Positions 49,519 through 59,814 of a DNA stretch of 64,000 bases are shown piece by piece (positions within the stretch are counted from its first letter, which is position 1; each line of letters starts with the position of its first letter). Origin of the DNA: Bog-473 sp963766995 (lineage in GTDB: Bacteria; Actinomycetota; Acidimicrobiia; Acidimicrobiales; RAAP-2). Below the pieces are notes generated by a model. The model was not told where the DNA came from. It saw nothing but the letters and a program-made list of their open reading frames with translations, and searched no databases. The translations under genes were made by a program, and so were the position numbers. The stretch covers positions 1,240,001 through 1,304,000 of the forward strand of contig CAVYCE010000003.1 of the NCBI GenBank assembly GCA_963766995.1. Reading direction: 5' to 3'.

Positions 49519-52500
49519 TCAGCCCCAGGGAAGGGCCAGGATTCGATCCACTTCTGACATGGCGGCGTCTAAGCCCTCGATGGGCACGGCGATCGCACCA
49601 CTGGAGCGCAGAAACAAGAAGGCACCCCCCGCAATGGGGCGCTGCAGGGCTGCCTGGAGCGCGTTGGCGTAACTGGCACCTTGCAGGGCGTAGTGATGAG
49701 CCTTGGTTGCAGCATCCTCGTCGTCAAGGAGGCGGTCCGTCTTGTAGTCGACGACGTACAGCCCTTCGGGTGTGTCAAACAACAGATCGATGAAGCCCTC
49801 GAGTACCAGCTCTCCGACTGGTACCCCCACGTAGACCTCGCGCCAATACCGACCACTGGCCACAGCGCGCCGCACCAGCTGTGACTCCAGGGCGGCGGTG
49901 ACCAGGGCCCGAACTTCATCAGCCCGATCGGCTACACCTTCGACCAACGCCTGGGCCTGAGCCAGATCTTCGAGCCCCTCCCCCGTCTCCAGGTTGATGA
50001 GTTGCAGCACACCGTGGACAGCGCGCCCGACGGCTGTGCCAGCACGACCTCTCCGCTCGACAGTGCCGGCTCGCACCTCCTCAGGTCTTTCCACTTCTTC
50101 CTGGGCAGCTGCGTCGGCTAAATGAGCCACCCCGGTCGCCGCCACGGTCCGGGGCATTTCAGCCCGGCGCAAGAGTTCGGCCCGCCTGAGGATGAAGGCA
50201 TCGCGGTCATCATCGGGCACGTCATCAGTCACCTTTGGCAGAACATCCGGTATTGCTCCAATCGGTGCGCAGAGTTCGCTCCCATCTGACCACTCATCGG
50301 GATGCAATTCGCACTCGGCCGCTAACTGCTGGGACAGACTCGGCACTTTGCGTACCCCGCGATGAAGGCTGACCAGCAACACGTCGGTGGCTCGGGTGGC
50401 TGCGACGTAGAGCAGCCGTGTTTGCTCGGCCCGATCCATCTCACCCTCAGCGGTGAGGGCCTCCTTGTATCCACCTGTCACGAAGGACTTGCCGATACTC
50501 AGCTCCGGACCGTGTGGACCAAATAAAAGTGCCGGGTGTCGCGCTTTGAGCTCACGCTGCAAGCCAACCAACACCGTGACGGGAAACTCCAAGCCCTTGG
50601 CGGCATGAATGGTTGAGATGCGGACGGCATCATCATCGGATTCCGGAAGTATCACCTCGGTCACACGCGACTCATCATCTTGTTGGTGACCCAACCAACG
50701 AAGGAAGGCGCGTAAGTCACCGCCGGATGCCTCGTCGAAGGCCCGGGCTTGATCAAGCAGATATCGAATACGGCGCCATGTCTCCCGAGGACGCGGCTCA
50801 GCCAGGGCCAGTGACATCAATTGGCGATCTGTCACGACATGACTGAGGAGTGCGCCGACTCCCGACCACCAACGCCTTTCGTGATAGCCACGGAGACCTA
50901 CCAAGCCGGACGTCACGACGTCGACGGCGTCGTCCACGTGGCGAGGATCCCATCGCCCCCCATTGACGGCGTGCTGGTACAGATCATCGTCACCGCAGCC
51001 GAAGGCGGGAGAGCGCAAGGCCGCCAGGACGCTCACCGTGTCCGTCGGGTCATCAATGGCACGTAACAACGCCAATAATTCCCGCACCTCCTGCGAAGCG
51101 AATACCAGTGAACTGCTCTCCAGGCGATAGGGAATCCCCACTGCTTGGAATGCCTGTTCCAGCGCCGGCAGTCCAGTGCGCACCGGTACCAAAACCGCCA
51201 CGTCGGACAATCGAAGCGGCGCGGGCTCCTCCTTGCCCCGCCGAACGAGCCAGTGCTCGGCGTGCATGGTGGCAATTGCTTGCGCCACCTCGAGGGACTG
51301 GACCGCGCGCACTCCTTCGGCACCAGCGTCTATTGGTGACTGTCCGAGAATGATGACCGGCTTCAGCCCACGATCATTGTCCCGGCCCTGGTCACCATGG
51401 TCGGCGAGCGGCACGTAGGTGGCCTGCGCCGCCACTTGATCCGTGTCGAAGAGTCCAGAAAACACTGAATTCAAGAAGCTCACGATGGGGGGACGGGAGC
51501 GGAAATTGGCAACGAGCTGACCGGCCCGCCCAATGACGTGATCTCGCGTCCGGTTAAAGATGTCAATGTCAGCCCGCCGGAACCGGTAGATGGATTGTTT
51601 GGGATCGCCCACAAAGAAGAGGCGGCCCGGATCCACTTCCAACTCGTCCCACTCGACTGGCAAGACATTCGCTAGAGGTCCCGCAGCTAGGTACATGGCG
51701 ATCTCGGCCTGAATCGGATCGGTGTCCTGGAATTCGTCGATGAGCAGGTGGGTGTAGCGCTCGTGCAGTTGCCGCCGGGCCTCAGCGTCGTCCCGCACAA
51801 GTTGTCGGGCCAACACCAGCAGGTCGTGAAAGACGAGGCGGCCAGCCACCCGACGCGCCTTCGCTGCCTCCAACGTATGAGCCACGATCAGGCCGAGAAA
51901 CTCACCCAATACCCACTGGACTGAAGCTTGTACGACTCGGTCCCGCTCCTCCTGAGCCAGCCGGAGGTGTTCAAGGATCTCATTTTTGCGCGGCGTCCCA
52001 TCGTTCGCCTTCCAATTGCCGGCCTGGCCGCGATTGGAGGAGAGGGGTGGCAGATCCCGCACAATCTGCAGCACATCGATTGGATCGGCGGCACCGCGCA
52101 GTGTCTCCAGACTGGTCGCTACTTTCCCGTCGAGGTGTTTGGCTAGGAGGTCATCGTCACTGAGGCAGACATGCCGGAGCGCGATCGCCGATTCCATATG
52201 AGTGACGAGTGCGCCGGAGTCGATTGCCGGTGGCAATGTGCCAATCGCTCGAGCCGATAAACGATCCCAATTTTCTGCGCAGATGAGTGCGACATTCCTG
52301 AGCTGCTTCCAGTCCATGCCACAGCTCAGTGCTCGCACCACGAGTTCCTCGTACTGCGGCTCCTCCACAACCTCGTCCTCGAAGAGGACCCAGCGCTCGT
52401 CGAATTCCACCCGGCTGGAACTGGCATCGGTCACCTCGAACACTGGAGGCAATCCGACCGCGAAGGGGTGCTCCAGCAAGATTCGCCTGGCGAATCCATG

Positions 52501-52806
52501 AAGGGTGGTGACTGCGGCGGAATCCAGCGCATCGAGCGCCGCAGCCACTGGATCGTCAGGCAGCGAAGTGCTCAGTTTCTCGAATGCTTGGACCAGCCGA
52601 TCGCGTAACTCTGCTGCAGCAGCTTCCGTAAACGTGATGGCGGCGATCTCGTCCATACGGGCATGACGCGTCGTGATCAGCGAAACGATCCGCTCCACCA
52701 ATATCGTCGTCTTCCCGGTTCCAGCACCGGCTTCGACGAACATGTTCTCGCCCAGTGAAGACCGGACAGCCTTTCGTACCGATTCGTCAACGGGAAGGTC
52801 GGTCAT
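49519..52806 (-). CDS. AddA-like UvrD-type helicase with C-terminal RecB nuclease domain
   Basis: 1095 residues. The SF1 helicase core has Walker A GAGTGKTT (27-34), ITFTEAAAAELRDRL (Ia), LLIDEFQDTDPIQ (II), FFVGDPKQSIYRFR (III) and RLLYVAATRATD (VI). A RecB-type PD-(D/E)XK nuclease closes the chain, with LYVVDYKTDRLL. It should unwind and digest broken DNA ends for recombination, with the partner below. Its start overlaps the end of the partner gene by 4 bases, so it is last in the rmuC-addB-addA operon. Mycobacterial AdnB is a related alternative, but the non-helicase partner favours an AddAB layout. Confidence 0.88.
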   Translation of the reverse strand: MTDLPVDESVRKAVRSSLGENMFVEAGAGTGKTTILVERIVSLITTRHARMDEIAAITFTEAAAAELRDRLVQAFEKLSTSLPDDPVAAALDALDSAAVTTLHGFARRILLEHPFAVGLPPVFEVTDASSSRVEFDERWVLFEDEVVEEPQYEELVVRALSCGMDWKQLRNVALICAENWDRLSARAIGTLPPAIDSGALVTHMESAIALRHVCLSDDDLLAKHLDGKVATSLETLRGAADPIDVLQIVRDLPPLSSNRGQAGNWKANDGTPRKNEILEHLRLAQEERDRVVQASVQWVLGEFLGLIVAHTLEAAKARRVAGRLVFHDLLVLARQLVRDDAEARRQLHERYTHLLIDEFQDTDPIQAEIAMYLAAGPLANVLPVEWDELEVDPGRLFFVGDPKQSIYRFRRADIDIFNRTRDHVIGRAGQLVANFRSRPPIVSFLNSVFSGLFDTDQVAAQATYVPLADHGDQGRDNDRGLKPVIILGQSPIDAGAEGVRAVQSLEVAQAIATMHAEHWLVRRGKEEPAPLRLSDVAVLVPVRTGLPALEQAFQAVGIPYRLESSSLVFASQEVRELLALLRAIDDPTDTVSVLAALRSPAFGCGDDDLYQHAVNGGRWDPRHVDDAVDVVTSGLVGLRGYHERRWWSGVGALLSHVVTDRQLMSLALAEPRPRETWRRIRYLLDQARAFDEASGGDLRAFLRWLGHQQDDESRVTEVILPESDDDAVRISTIHAAKGLEFPVTVLVGLQRELKARHPALLFGPHGPELSIGKSFVTGGYKEALTAEGEMDRAEQTRLLYVAATRATDVLLVSLHRGVRKVPSLSQQLAAECELHPDEWSDGSELCAPIGAIPDVLPKVTDDVPDDDRDAFILRRAELLRRAEMPRTVAATGVAHLADAAAQEEVERPEEVRAGTVERRGRAGTAVGRAVHGVLQLINLETGEGLEDLAQAQALVEGVADRADEVRALVTAALESQLVRRAVASGRYWREVYVGVPVGELVLEGFIDLLFDTPEGLYVVDYKTDRLLDDEDAATKAHHYALQGASYANALQAALQRPIAGGAFLFLRSSGAIAVPIEGLDAAMSEVDRILALPWG

Positions 52807-55800
52807 TCCGAATCCACCAGAAGGACCAGTTGGGCCAGAGATTTGTCCCGGGCGGCCCTCTCCCAGGCCTGCCCTCGATCGTTAGGACACACGTCATCGA
52901 ATGGGCAGTGGCCGCATTGGTTTTTCCGTGAGCCTCCGGCAGTGCCCGGAATGCCGGGGAAGTAGCCCTCCTGCAACGTGTCGGTCAGCGTGTCGACCAC
53001 ATGTTCGAACTCCTGCCGCTCGGCCGCATTCATCCCGAATTCACTGCCTGGGAACTTTTCGCCTTCGCTCACGTACCAATAGGAGGCACGCGCTGGTTGC
53101 TCGTCGCCCACTCTGGCTGCCAGCGCGTAGACCGGAAGTTGGAGTGCTGTACCGCCCTGAAAATGGTCATCCACCAAGTCGGAAATGTCTCGGGGACGTC
53201 CGGTCTTGTAATCGATCACGCTGAGTGCACCATCGGGTTTCTGGTCGATCCGATCGATGATCCCCCTGAAGGCCACGGGAACCCGGCCTCCGACGACGAC
53301 GGCATCGCCGGTACCGATTCCGAATTTTTGCTCTACGCCGACGGTGATGGCACCGGTGGCAGCGCGCCATTCGGCATCTCGAAGAGCAAAGGTCCGTAGC
53401 TCACGCATCAGACGCGTCCGTTGGGATCGCCAGGGAGCCCGGGGCCCTGTCAGGCCGTCGACCTCGAACCTCTGGACCTCCTCTTCAGCGATGGCAAGCA
53501 GGTGGTCGGGGTGGAACAACGGTGACGCTGAGTCATACGGAACACCCATGACCGAGCGACCGAACTGTTCGAGGATGGCATGCACCAGCGTGCCGTATTC
53601 ACGGCGGTCCGTAGAAAGGAGACGATCCACCTTCGGTCTGGGTTCGGTCCGAAGCAACGCCTCAAAGAAATAGTGGCGAGGGCATTCGGCAAACTTCTCC
53701 AGCCGCGTGGCGGACAATAAGTCGGGTACCAATTCCTTCTGACCCGCAGGCAAACCGAGATTGCCGTTGAATCGGGTGAACCCTCCTGATCGCCCCTCCG
53801 ACAATTCGAGTCCTGCACGCAGCTGTGCACTGGTGCGAACTAGTTCGTGACTCCTCAGTGGATGGCGGTCGTTCGTCCAAACCAGGAGTTCCCGCAGATC
53901 GCGATCGGCCAGGTCGATCGCTGCGCCTTGGGTACCAACCGTCGATAGGAATGAAGGCTCGACATTGAACTGGTCGACTGGACCGAGTCGCTCGAGGTCG
54001 CCGCTATACAACCGCATCGATGGCTTGACCATGGTGCCCAGCGAGTCGAGCAACCAACGCGAGGGTCGCAACTCTCGCCCATCCCGTTGATTGCCTCGAG
54101 GGAAGGTCAGCACTCGCAGGGTCGCTCCGGCCAGTGCCGCGAGATAGGCACGTCGCATGCCGCTGGTATCGATTCCTCGCAGGGGAATGGTTGGATCGGC
54201 CTCCGTCCGTTCTCTGTCCGGAACAAGCACATCATCAGGTGGGCGAGGCGGAAACACGCCATCGTTCATCCCGATGACGTACAGGGCATCGAATGAATGC
54301 CCGGCCAATGCGGTCACCGGAGCCACCCAAATGCCACGACCGAATCGTGAGGTCTGCGGCGACGGCACCGTCAGCTCGGCATCGAGCGCGGCTCGTGCAG
54401 CCACGGCCGAAAACGGTTCGTTCAACATGTCCAAGTGGGCCAGGCCCACCACTGCCTCTTCGACCGCTTGCGCGGCTGCCCGCTCGCCGGCCGGCCACTG
54501 ATCGATGGCGGCTGATCCGCCCACCAGCTGACGCAGCAATCCCAGCGACCACGCCGTCCAGGCTTTCCACGTGGTGGGTCGTTGGCGCAGCTCCGTGTCG
54601 AGTGACGCCAGGAACGTCGCCAAGCTGACGCACTCATCAGCCTCGGCGATCAGGGCCTCTCGCTGCTCCGCCACGTCGTCGTCGTCATCAGAGATCAAGC
54701 GTCCAGCTGCACTTCGCAGGGTGCGGGCATGCACCTCCAACCGTTTTTGCCATTCGTCGTACCCTTCGACCACGCCAGCCTCGGCGGACAACGTGTCCCA
54801 GCGTGCCGCCGGAATCTGTGAGCCCTCGTTCACTATCGGTCCGGTCAGCAGCCATTGTGTGACTTCATCGCGCCGCCAGTTGTCCTCGACCAATCGGAGC
54901 ATGCCCGACAGCAGACGGCCGGCCACCGATCCCGAGAGCTGCACCACACCGGCCCCATTGAAAGGGATGCCAGCCTGCTCCAGCGTGTTGTGCAGCAGTG
55001 TGACGTAATGCGGTGCCCCGCTGTGAGCGATGGCGATGCGTTCCAGCCGGGTTCCCGATTCGCCCTGGGCCATCGCATGGCGCACCACCATGAGTACTTC
55101 GGCGTCCGCTGTTGGGGCAGAGAACACCTGATCGCCATGCACTTCGGGTGGTGTGATGACGACGTTGGCGGCGTCACCGGTGAGGGCACCAGCCAGTGTG
55201 ATTCCGGCCATATTGGCTGCCGCATCACCGGTCATCCCGATGATGGCAGTACAGGACACGCGGTCCGAGACCGCCCGGAGCAACCCAATGGCATGGAGCG
55301 ACATGCGTTCGGGCAGGTACACAACGAAGGGGGTCAACGCCATGCCGTGGACCGCTCCAGCACTCACGACTCGGGTGGCCTCTTCCAGGAGGTCGACCTC
55401 GTCGAACCAGGCGCCCAACTTGGCCCGGGCTGCTTCGATCACTTTCATCACCTCGGCCGAGCGGGTGCTGCGAGTCGAGAGCGATGCCCTGGCGGCAGCG
55501 TCTAGAGGACGTAGTTCTTTGTAGGTCCGAACCAACGCGTCGACGGTGCTCGGATGCTCGCGACTGGCCCCGAGCAGCGGTCCAGCATCGGTGACCAGAG
55601 CACTGCCCAACGCGGCTCTGAGTACGGCATCGGTCAACGGGAACATGCCTCGCCCGGCCAACCCGCCTTGGGCCAGCATGTCGGCCAGGGCTCCCACGGT
55701 CATGAAGGTGACGTTGACCACGCCTCCGGGGGAACCGGCCAGTTCCCTGCGAATGCCGAGACCGACGGGACCTCTTGCCACGAGCACCGTCACTGGGCGA

Positions 55801-55892
55801 AGGGGGTCGTCTCCTTTTGCGTCGGCAATGACGTGACGCAGGAGGTCGGATGCCGGGTGCCCGTACGGGCAGAAGGAAACCTGCAGGCTCAC
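52803..55892 (-). CDS. AddB-like nuclease subunit with degenerate helicase domain
   Basis: 1029 residues. The N-terminal part resembles the UvrD-family fold but where a Walker A should be it reads VLVARGPVGLGIRREL with no GKT, so it probably does not hydrolyse ATP. The C-terminal part is a PD-(D/E)XK nuclease (GIIDRIDQKPDGALSVIDYKTGRP) framed by Cys: one in KFAECPRHYFF and three near the end (Cys993, Cys996, Cys1002), matching the AddB iron-sulfur staple. It would partner the helicase-nuclease encoded next. It overlaps rmuC by 4 bases upstream and addA by 4 downstream. Confidence 0.85.
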   Translation of the reverse strand: MSLQVSFCPYGHPASDLLRHVIADAKGDDPLRPVTVLVARGPVGLGIRRELAGSPGGVVNVTFMTVGALADMLAQGGLAGRGMFPLTDAVLRAALGSALVTDAGPLLGASREHPSTVDALVRTYKELRPLDAAARASLSTRSTRSAEVMKVIEAARAKLGAWFDEVDLLEEATRVVSAGAVHGMALTPFVVYLPERMSLHAIGLLRAVSDRVSCTAIIGMTGDAAANMAGITLAGALTGDAANVVITPPEVHGDQVFSAPTADAEVLMVVRHAMAQGESGTRLERIAIAHSGAPHYVTLLHNTLEQAGIPFNGAGVVQLSGSVAGRLLSGMLRLVEDNWRRDEVTQWLLTGPIVNEGSQIPAARWDTLSAEAGVVEGYDEWQKRLEVHARTLRSAAGRLISDDDDDVAEQREALIAEADECVSLATFLASLDTELRQRPTTWKAWTAWSLGLLRQLVGGSAAIDQWPAGERAAAQAVEEAVVGLAHLDMLNEPFSAVAARAALDAELTVPSPQTSRFGRGIWVAPVTALAGHSFDALYVIGMNDGVFPPRPPDDVLVPDRERTEADPTIPLRGIDTSGMRRAYLAALAGATLRVLTFPRGNQRDGRELRPSRWLLDSLGTMVKPSMRLYSGDLERLGPVDQFNVEPSFLSTVGTQGAAIDLADRDLRELLVWTNDRHPLRSHELVRTSAQLRAGLELSEGRSGGFTRFNGNLGLPAGQKELVPDLLSATRLEKFAECPRHYFFEALLRTEPRPKVDRLLSTDRREYGTLVHAILEQFGRSVMGVPYDSASPLFHPDHLLAIAEEEVQRFEVDGLTGPRAPWRSQRTRLMRELRTFALRDAEWRAATGAITVGVEQKFGIGTGDAVVVGGRVPVAFRGIIDRIDQKPDGALSVIDYKTGRPRDISDLVDDHFQGGTALQLPVYALAARVGDEQPARASYWYVSEGEKFPGSEFGMNAAERQEFEHVVDTLTDTLQEGYFPGIPGTAGGSRKNQCGHCPFDDVCPNDRGQAWERAARDKSLAQLVLLVDSE

Positions 55893-57328
55893 GAAGGGAC
55901 GGCGGAGTCGCCACCGGACAATGCCGGCGGCTCGTCATCGGCATCGGCCACCAGCTCAATGGCCTGCAAGTGCCGTGGTGTTGCCGCAATGGGATTGAGT
56001 TCGACGATCTCATCTGCGTCCTCGCCCAGCACGCCCAGCTCGGGGAAGCGACGAGCTGAAACCAGCACCCTTGACTCAAGCGAACCCACGGCGTCGTTGT
56101 AGGCACCGACGGCACCGACCAGGTTCCGCTGCAGTCGCTGTAGGTGGGTGCTCATGGTGCGCAGGCGCTCGTACATCTCGGCCCCGAGCTTTTGGACCTC
56201 ACGGGCATTTTCGGCCAGCTTCTCCTGCCGCCACCCGAAAGCGACGGTGCGCAGCAGTGCAATGAGCATGGTGGGAGTCGTGAGGAAGACGCCGTTGGCC
56301 ATGGCGTACTCCTGCAGGGTGGGATCGGACTCGTAGGCGGCGGACAACAACTGATCACCGGGAATAAAGGCCACCACCTGTTCGGGCGATTCCTCGAATT
56401 GGCGCCAGTACTCCTTCTTGGCCAGCTGGTCGACATGCGTTCGCAATTGACGGGCATGGGCGGTCTGGAGCACGGCGCGATCGGCATCGTCGTCGGCGTC
56501 AATGAGCTTCAAGAACGCGTCGAGCGGGACCTTGGCGTCGACCACCATTTCGCGGCCACCAGGCATATGCACGATCATGTCCGGACGAAGACGTCCTTCC
56601 TCGGTGTTCGACGACACCTGTTCATCGAAGTCGCAATGCTCCAACATGCCGGCCATCTCCACGACTCGACGCAGCTGTATTTCGCCCCATCGCCCCCGCG
56701 TCTGGGGTGAGCGCAGCGCAGTGACCAGATTCCGGGTCTCTTTCTGCAGCTGCTCATTACCCAGGGTCAACTGAGCCACCTTCTCGCTCAAGCCCTCATA
56801 GGCACCCTTGCGTTCAAGTTCAATCTGCTTCAGTCCCTGCTCATAGCGAACGAGCGTTTCGCTCAACGGGCCCAACAGCTGGGCGATGGCCGCCTGTCGT
56901 TGGGCCATGTCGCCCTGGGCCTGGGTGTTGGCCTGGCCCAACTTCGTCTCAGCCAGTGCCAGGAACTGCTCGTTGTTCTGCTGCAGCGCCGCGGCCGACA
57001 ACTCGGCGAAGGTGCCAGCCAGTCGCACCCGCTCTTCTTCGGTCCGGGCTGCGACCTCGTGGTCTGTCTTTTTCAGCAACTCCAGCTCGGCGGCCAGGAC
57101 GGCCCTTGCCGTTTCGGCGGAGGCCGCCGCGGCTGCGGCCGACTGCAACTCGACGCCCACCTGCGACAACGCCGCTTGCGCATCGGTGAGTCGGGCCTCA
57201 GCGGTGCGAGCAGCAGACGTGACACCGCTCTGTCGCGCCAGATGCCAGCTCAGACCCAGCGCCAGGCCGACGACAACTCCGATGACCACCCCGAGTAGCA
57301 CGGAGTCAGCGTAACGGTGGGCTGCCAC
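55889..57328 (-). CDS. rmuC: DNA recombination protein RmuC
   Basis: 479 residues. One membrane or signal-anchor segment (VLLGVVIGVVVGLALGL) opens the chain, a long Ala/Glu/Gln-rich coiled coil runs to about residue 170, and the RmuC domain follows (RGRWGEIQLRRVVEMAGMLEHCDF, DMIVHMPGGREMVVDAKVPLDAF, FIPGDQLLSAAYESDP). RmuC limits DNA rearrangement at inverted repeats by an unclear nuclease-like action. Here it starts a three-gene overlapping operon with AddB and AddA, which suggests joint work at DNA ends. It is divergent from phoU. Certain for family. Confidence 0.93.
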   Translation of the reverse strand: MAAHRYADSVLLGVVIGVVVGLALGLSWHLARQSGVTSAARTAEARLTDAQAALSQVGVELQSAAAAAASAETARAVLAAELELLKKTDHEVAARTEEERVRLAGTFAELSAAALQQNNEQFLALAETKLGQANTQAQGDMAQRQAAIAQLLGPLSETLVRYEQGLKQIELERKGAYEGLSEKVAQLTLGNEQLQKETRNLVTALRSPQTRGRWGEIQLRRVVEMAGMLEHCDFDEQVSSNTEEGRLRPDMIVHMPGGREMVVDAKVPLDAFLKLIDADDDADRAVLQTAHARQLRTHVDQLAKKEYWRQFEESPEQVVAFIPGDQLLSAAYESDPTLQEYAMANGVFLTTPTMLIALLRTVAFGWRQEKLAENAREVQKLGAEMYERLRTMSTHLQRLQRNLVGAVGAYNDAVGSLESRVLVSARRFPELGVLGEDADEIVELNPIAATPRHLQAIELVADADDEPPALSGGDSAVPS

Positions 57329-57393
57329 ACCAGCCTGGTTTCAGGGCTGACCCGCCGGATTCCGTGCCCAAGCGAGCCGGTATCGTGGCTGGG

Positions 57394-58140
57394 ATGGTGT
57401 TTCGACTCGGGACCAGCGCCCGAAGGATCTTGGGTGGCGACGAGTCCGAGCCCGAACCTGCCATCGGGCCCTTAGTGATGGAGCAGCCTCTGTGGCCGAC
57501 GGTTCCCGAACCCCACGAGATCGACCGCCTCTTTGCCCAGGTGTTCGCCCTCGTCGGTGAAGGCATCGCTGGAGCTACTCACGCCCTGTTATCCGGCGAT
57601 CGGGAGGCAGCCAAGAAGTTGGTCATGCGAGACGAACTCGTCGACCAGATCATCAATGACATTTCACGCACGGCTCAGAATCAGCTCATCAACGGGGAAA
57701 CCACGCCTGAGGAGCGCCGGGAGCTGGTTGCCGTCCTGCGCATGCTGCCCGACATGGAGCGCAACGGTGACCTGGCCGAGCACATCGCTCGCCGAGCCGC
57801 CCGCGGCCTGGGTGCTGAGATGTCGGCCCGCAGCCGTGGACTGGTCGAACGGATGGGAGAGGTGGCCACCACCATTTGGCGCTGCACGGCGGACGCATTC
57901 GCCGAGCGATCAGCCGGAGCAGCCGCATCAGTTGATGACCTTGACGATGAACTCGACGACCTGCACGTCACCCTCACCGCCGAATTGGTGGCTGGGACCA
58001 TGTCGCTCCCCGTGGCCATCGAATTGGCCATGGTGGCTCGTTTCTACGAGCGCTTCGGCGATCACGCCGTGAACCTGGCCCGTCGCTTGTCGGCGCTAGT
58101 AGTCGGCGGTCCAGAACCAGGCTCTTCGGGCCCGGACTGA
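57394..58140 (+). CDS. phoU: PhoU-domain protein
   Basis: 248 residues with two three-helix PhoU repeats, each with acidic metal-binding stretches: one near RDELVDQIINDISR and MLPDMERNGDLAEHIAR, the second near DDELDDLHVTLTAEL and FYERFGDHAVNLARR. PhoU damps the phosphate two-component system by linking it to the Pst transporter. No pst or phoR genes are in view, so it may be a free-standing copy. ATG 57394 is used; an in-frame ATG ten codons earlier adds no conserved residues. Convergent with asd. Confidence 0.9.
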   Translation: MVFRLGTSARRILGGDESEPEPAIGPLVMEQPLWPTVPEPHEIDRLFAQVFALVGEGIAGATHALLSGDREAAKKLVMRDELVDQIINDISRTAQNQLINGETTPEERRELVAVLRMLPDMERNGDLAEHIARRAARGLGAEMSARSRGLVERMGEVATTIWRCTADAFAERSAGAAASVDDLDDELDDLHVTLTAELVAGTMSLPVAIELAMVARFYERFGDHAVNLARRLSALVVGGPEPGSSGPD

Positions 58141-58153
58141 ACTCAACTCCAAA

Positions 58154-59182
58154 TCAGACCCGACCGGCCGCCACGAGCGCTTCGGCAATCTGCACCACGT
58201 TGAGCGCGGCGCCCTTGCGGACGTTGTCGCCCACCACAAAGAAGACAAGTGCGTTCGGCGCGCCATCTGCCTTGCGGATGCGACCGACGTATGAGATGTC
58301 GCCGCCCGCTGCCATCAAGGGCGTGGGAATTTCAGTCACCTCCACTGCCGGCGCTGCCGCCAACACTTCGGTGGCCTGCTCGACGCTGATGTCGCGGTCG
58401 AATTCCGCCATGATCATGGCCGAGTGTCCGGTAAACACCGGCACTCGCACGCAGGTACAGGTCACTGCCAGATCGGGCAGGCCGAGAATCTTGCGGCTTT
58501 CGTTGCGGTACTTCTGCTCCTCATCGGTCTCGAATGAACCGTCGTCAACGACCTTGAACTGCAGCGGGATCAGATTGTGGGCAATCGGGACCTCGTAAAC
58601 GGACCGGGGTGGGTAATCCACCGCGTTGCCGTCGAAGGTGAGTTCCTGGGCCCGGTCGTAGGTCTTGGCCAGCTGCTCAGACAGCTCCTGGACGGCCTCG
58701 ACCCCACCGCCGGAGACTGCTTGATACGTGGAGATCACCAGCCGGCGTAGTCCCGCCGCATCGTGCAACGGCTTCAACACCGGGATGGCCACCATGGTGG
58801 TGCAGTTGGGGTTGGCCACAATCCCCTTGGGGATCGAACCCAGTGCCTCAACATTCGCCTCGGGCACCACGAGCGGGACGTCGGGGTCCATGCGCCAGGC
58901 CGAAGAATTGTCGATCACGATGGCCCCGGCCGCGACCAACCGAGGGGCCAACTCCCGCGATACCGAGGCCGGTGCCGAACACAGGGCCAAGTCGATGCCG
59001 GAGAGGTCGCAGGTGGCTGCGTCCTCCACCACAATGTCCTCGTCCCCCCAAGGGAGCGTCGACCCGGCGGTGCGGCTCGAGGCCAGATATCGAATGTTGT
59101 CGACTGGGAACGAGCGCTCGCGCAGAATGGAGCGCAAAACAACGCCGACCTGCCCGGTGGCACCCACTATGGCGATTCGCAT
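58154..59182 (-). CDS. asd: Aspartate-semialdehyde dehydrogenase
   Basis: 342 residues. The NADP-binding start MRIAIVGATGQVG, the catalytic Cys127 in NPNCTTM, and the later Arg/His region (CTCVRVPVFTGHS) are as expected. It reduces aspartyl phosphate to the semialdehyde on the path to lysine, threonine and methionine. It works right after lysC, which in this genome is 48 kb away. A short gap of 29 bases separates it from recR upstream on the same strand, so it may be read with the dnaX-recR transcript. Certain. Confidence 0.96.
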   Translation of the reverse strand: MRIAIVGATGQVGVVLRSILRERSFPVDNIRYLASSRTAGSTLPWGDEDIVVEDAATCDLSGIDLALCSAPASVSRELAPRLVAAGAIVIDNSSAWRMDPDVPLVVPEANVEALGSIPKGIVANPNCTTMVAIPVLKPLHDAAGLRRLVISTYQAVSGGGVEAVQELSEQLAKTYDRAQELTFDGNAVDYPPRSVYEVPIAHNLIPLQFKVVDDGSFETDEEQKYRNESRKILGLPDLAVTCTCVRVPVFTGHSAMIMAEFDRDISVEQATEVLAAAPAVEVTEIPTPLMAAGGDISYVGRIRKADGAPNALVFFVVGDNVRKGAALNVVQIAEALVAAGRV

Positions 59183-59211
59183 CCTGAGAGTTTACGAGAG
59201 CAGGAGGTGCT

Positions 59212-59814
59212 TCAGACTTCCAGGGTGCGGCGGCCCTCCAAGGCTCGGCCGAGAGTCAACTCATCGGCGTATTCGAGGTCACCTCCGACCGGGAGCCCGC
59301 TGGCCAGCCGGGACACCACCACACCCAACGGCGTGAGCAGCCGAGCCACGTACATGGCCGTCGCTTCGCCCTCCAGGTTGGGGTTGGTGCACACAATGAC
59401 CTCGCCGATCTGACCCTCGTCGATCCTGGCCAACAGCTCTCGCACCTTGAGTTGATCGGGACCGATGCCCTCCAGTGGGTTCAATGAGCCACCAAGTACG
59501 TGGTACCGACCATGAAACTGTCCGGTGCGTTCGACGGCCACGATGTCGCGCGGGTCCTCCACCACACAGAGCACCGTGTCGTCACGCTGGGAGTCGCTGC
59601 ACACCGAGCACAGCGCTCCGCCCTCGGCCACGTTGAAGCACCGATCGCACAGCGTGGTCCTTTCTTTGACGGCCACGATGGCATCCGACAGCCGATGGGC
59701 GTCTTCAGTCGGCACTTTCAAAATGTGAAAGGCAATGCGCTGCGCCGACTTGGGTCCGATGCCCGGTAGACGGCCCAGCTCGTCGATGAGCGCGCGCAGA
59801 GGACCGGTAAACAC
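59212..59814 (-). CDS. recR: Recombination protein RecR
   Basis: 200 residues from GTG 59814, which directly abuts the dnaX stop. The helix-hairpin-helix (LGRLPGIGPKSAQRIAFH), the C4 zinc site (Cys56, Cys59, Cys69, Cys72) and the Toprim domain (CVVEDPRDIVAVERTG) are complete. RecR with RecO loads RecA at gaps. The dnaX-recR pair is widely conserved; the small YbaB/EbfC gene usually found between them is absent here. Certain. Confidence 0.96.
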   Translation of the reverse strand: MFTGPLRALIDELGRLPGIGPKSAQRIAFHILKVPTEDAHRLSDAIVAVKERTTLCDRCFNVAEGGALCSVCSDSQRDDTVLCVVEDPRDIVAVERTGQFHGRYHVLGGSLNPLEGIGPDQLKVRELLARIDEGQIGEVIVCTNPNLEGEATAMYVARLLTPLGVVVSRLASGLPVGGDLEYADELTLGRALEGRRTLEV

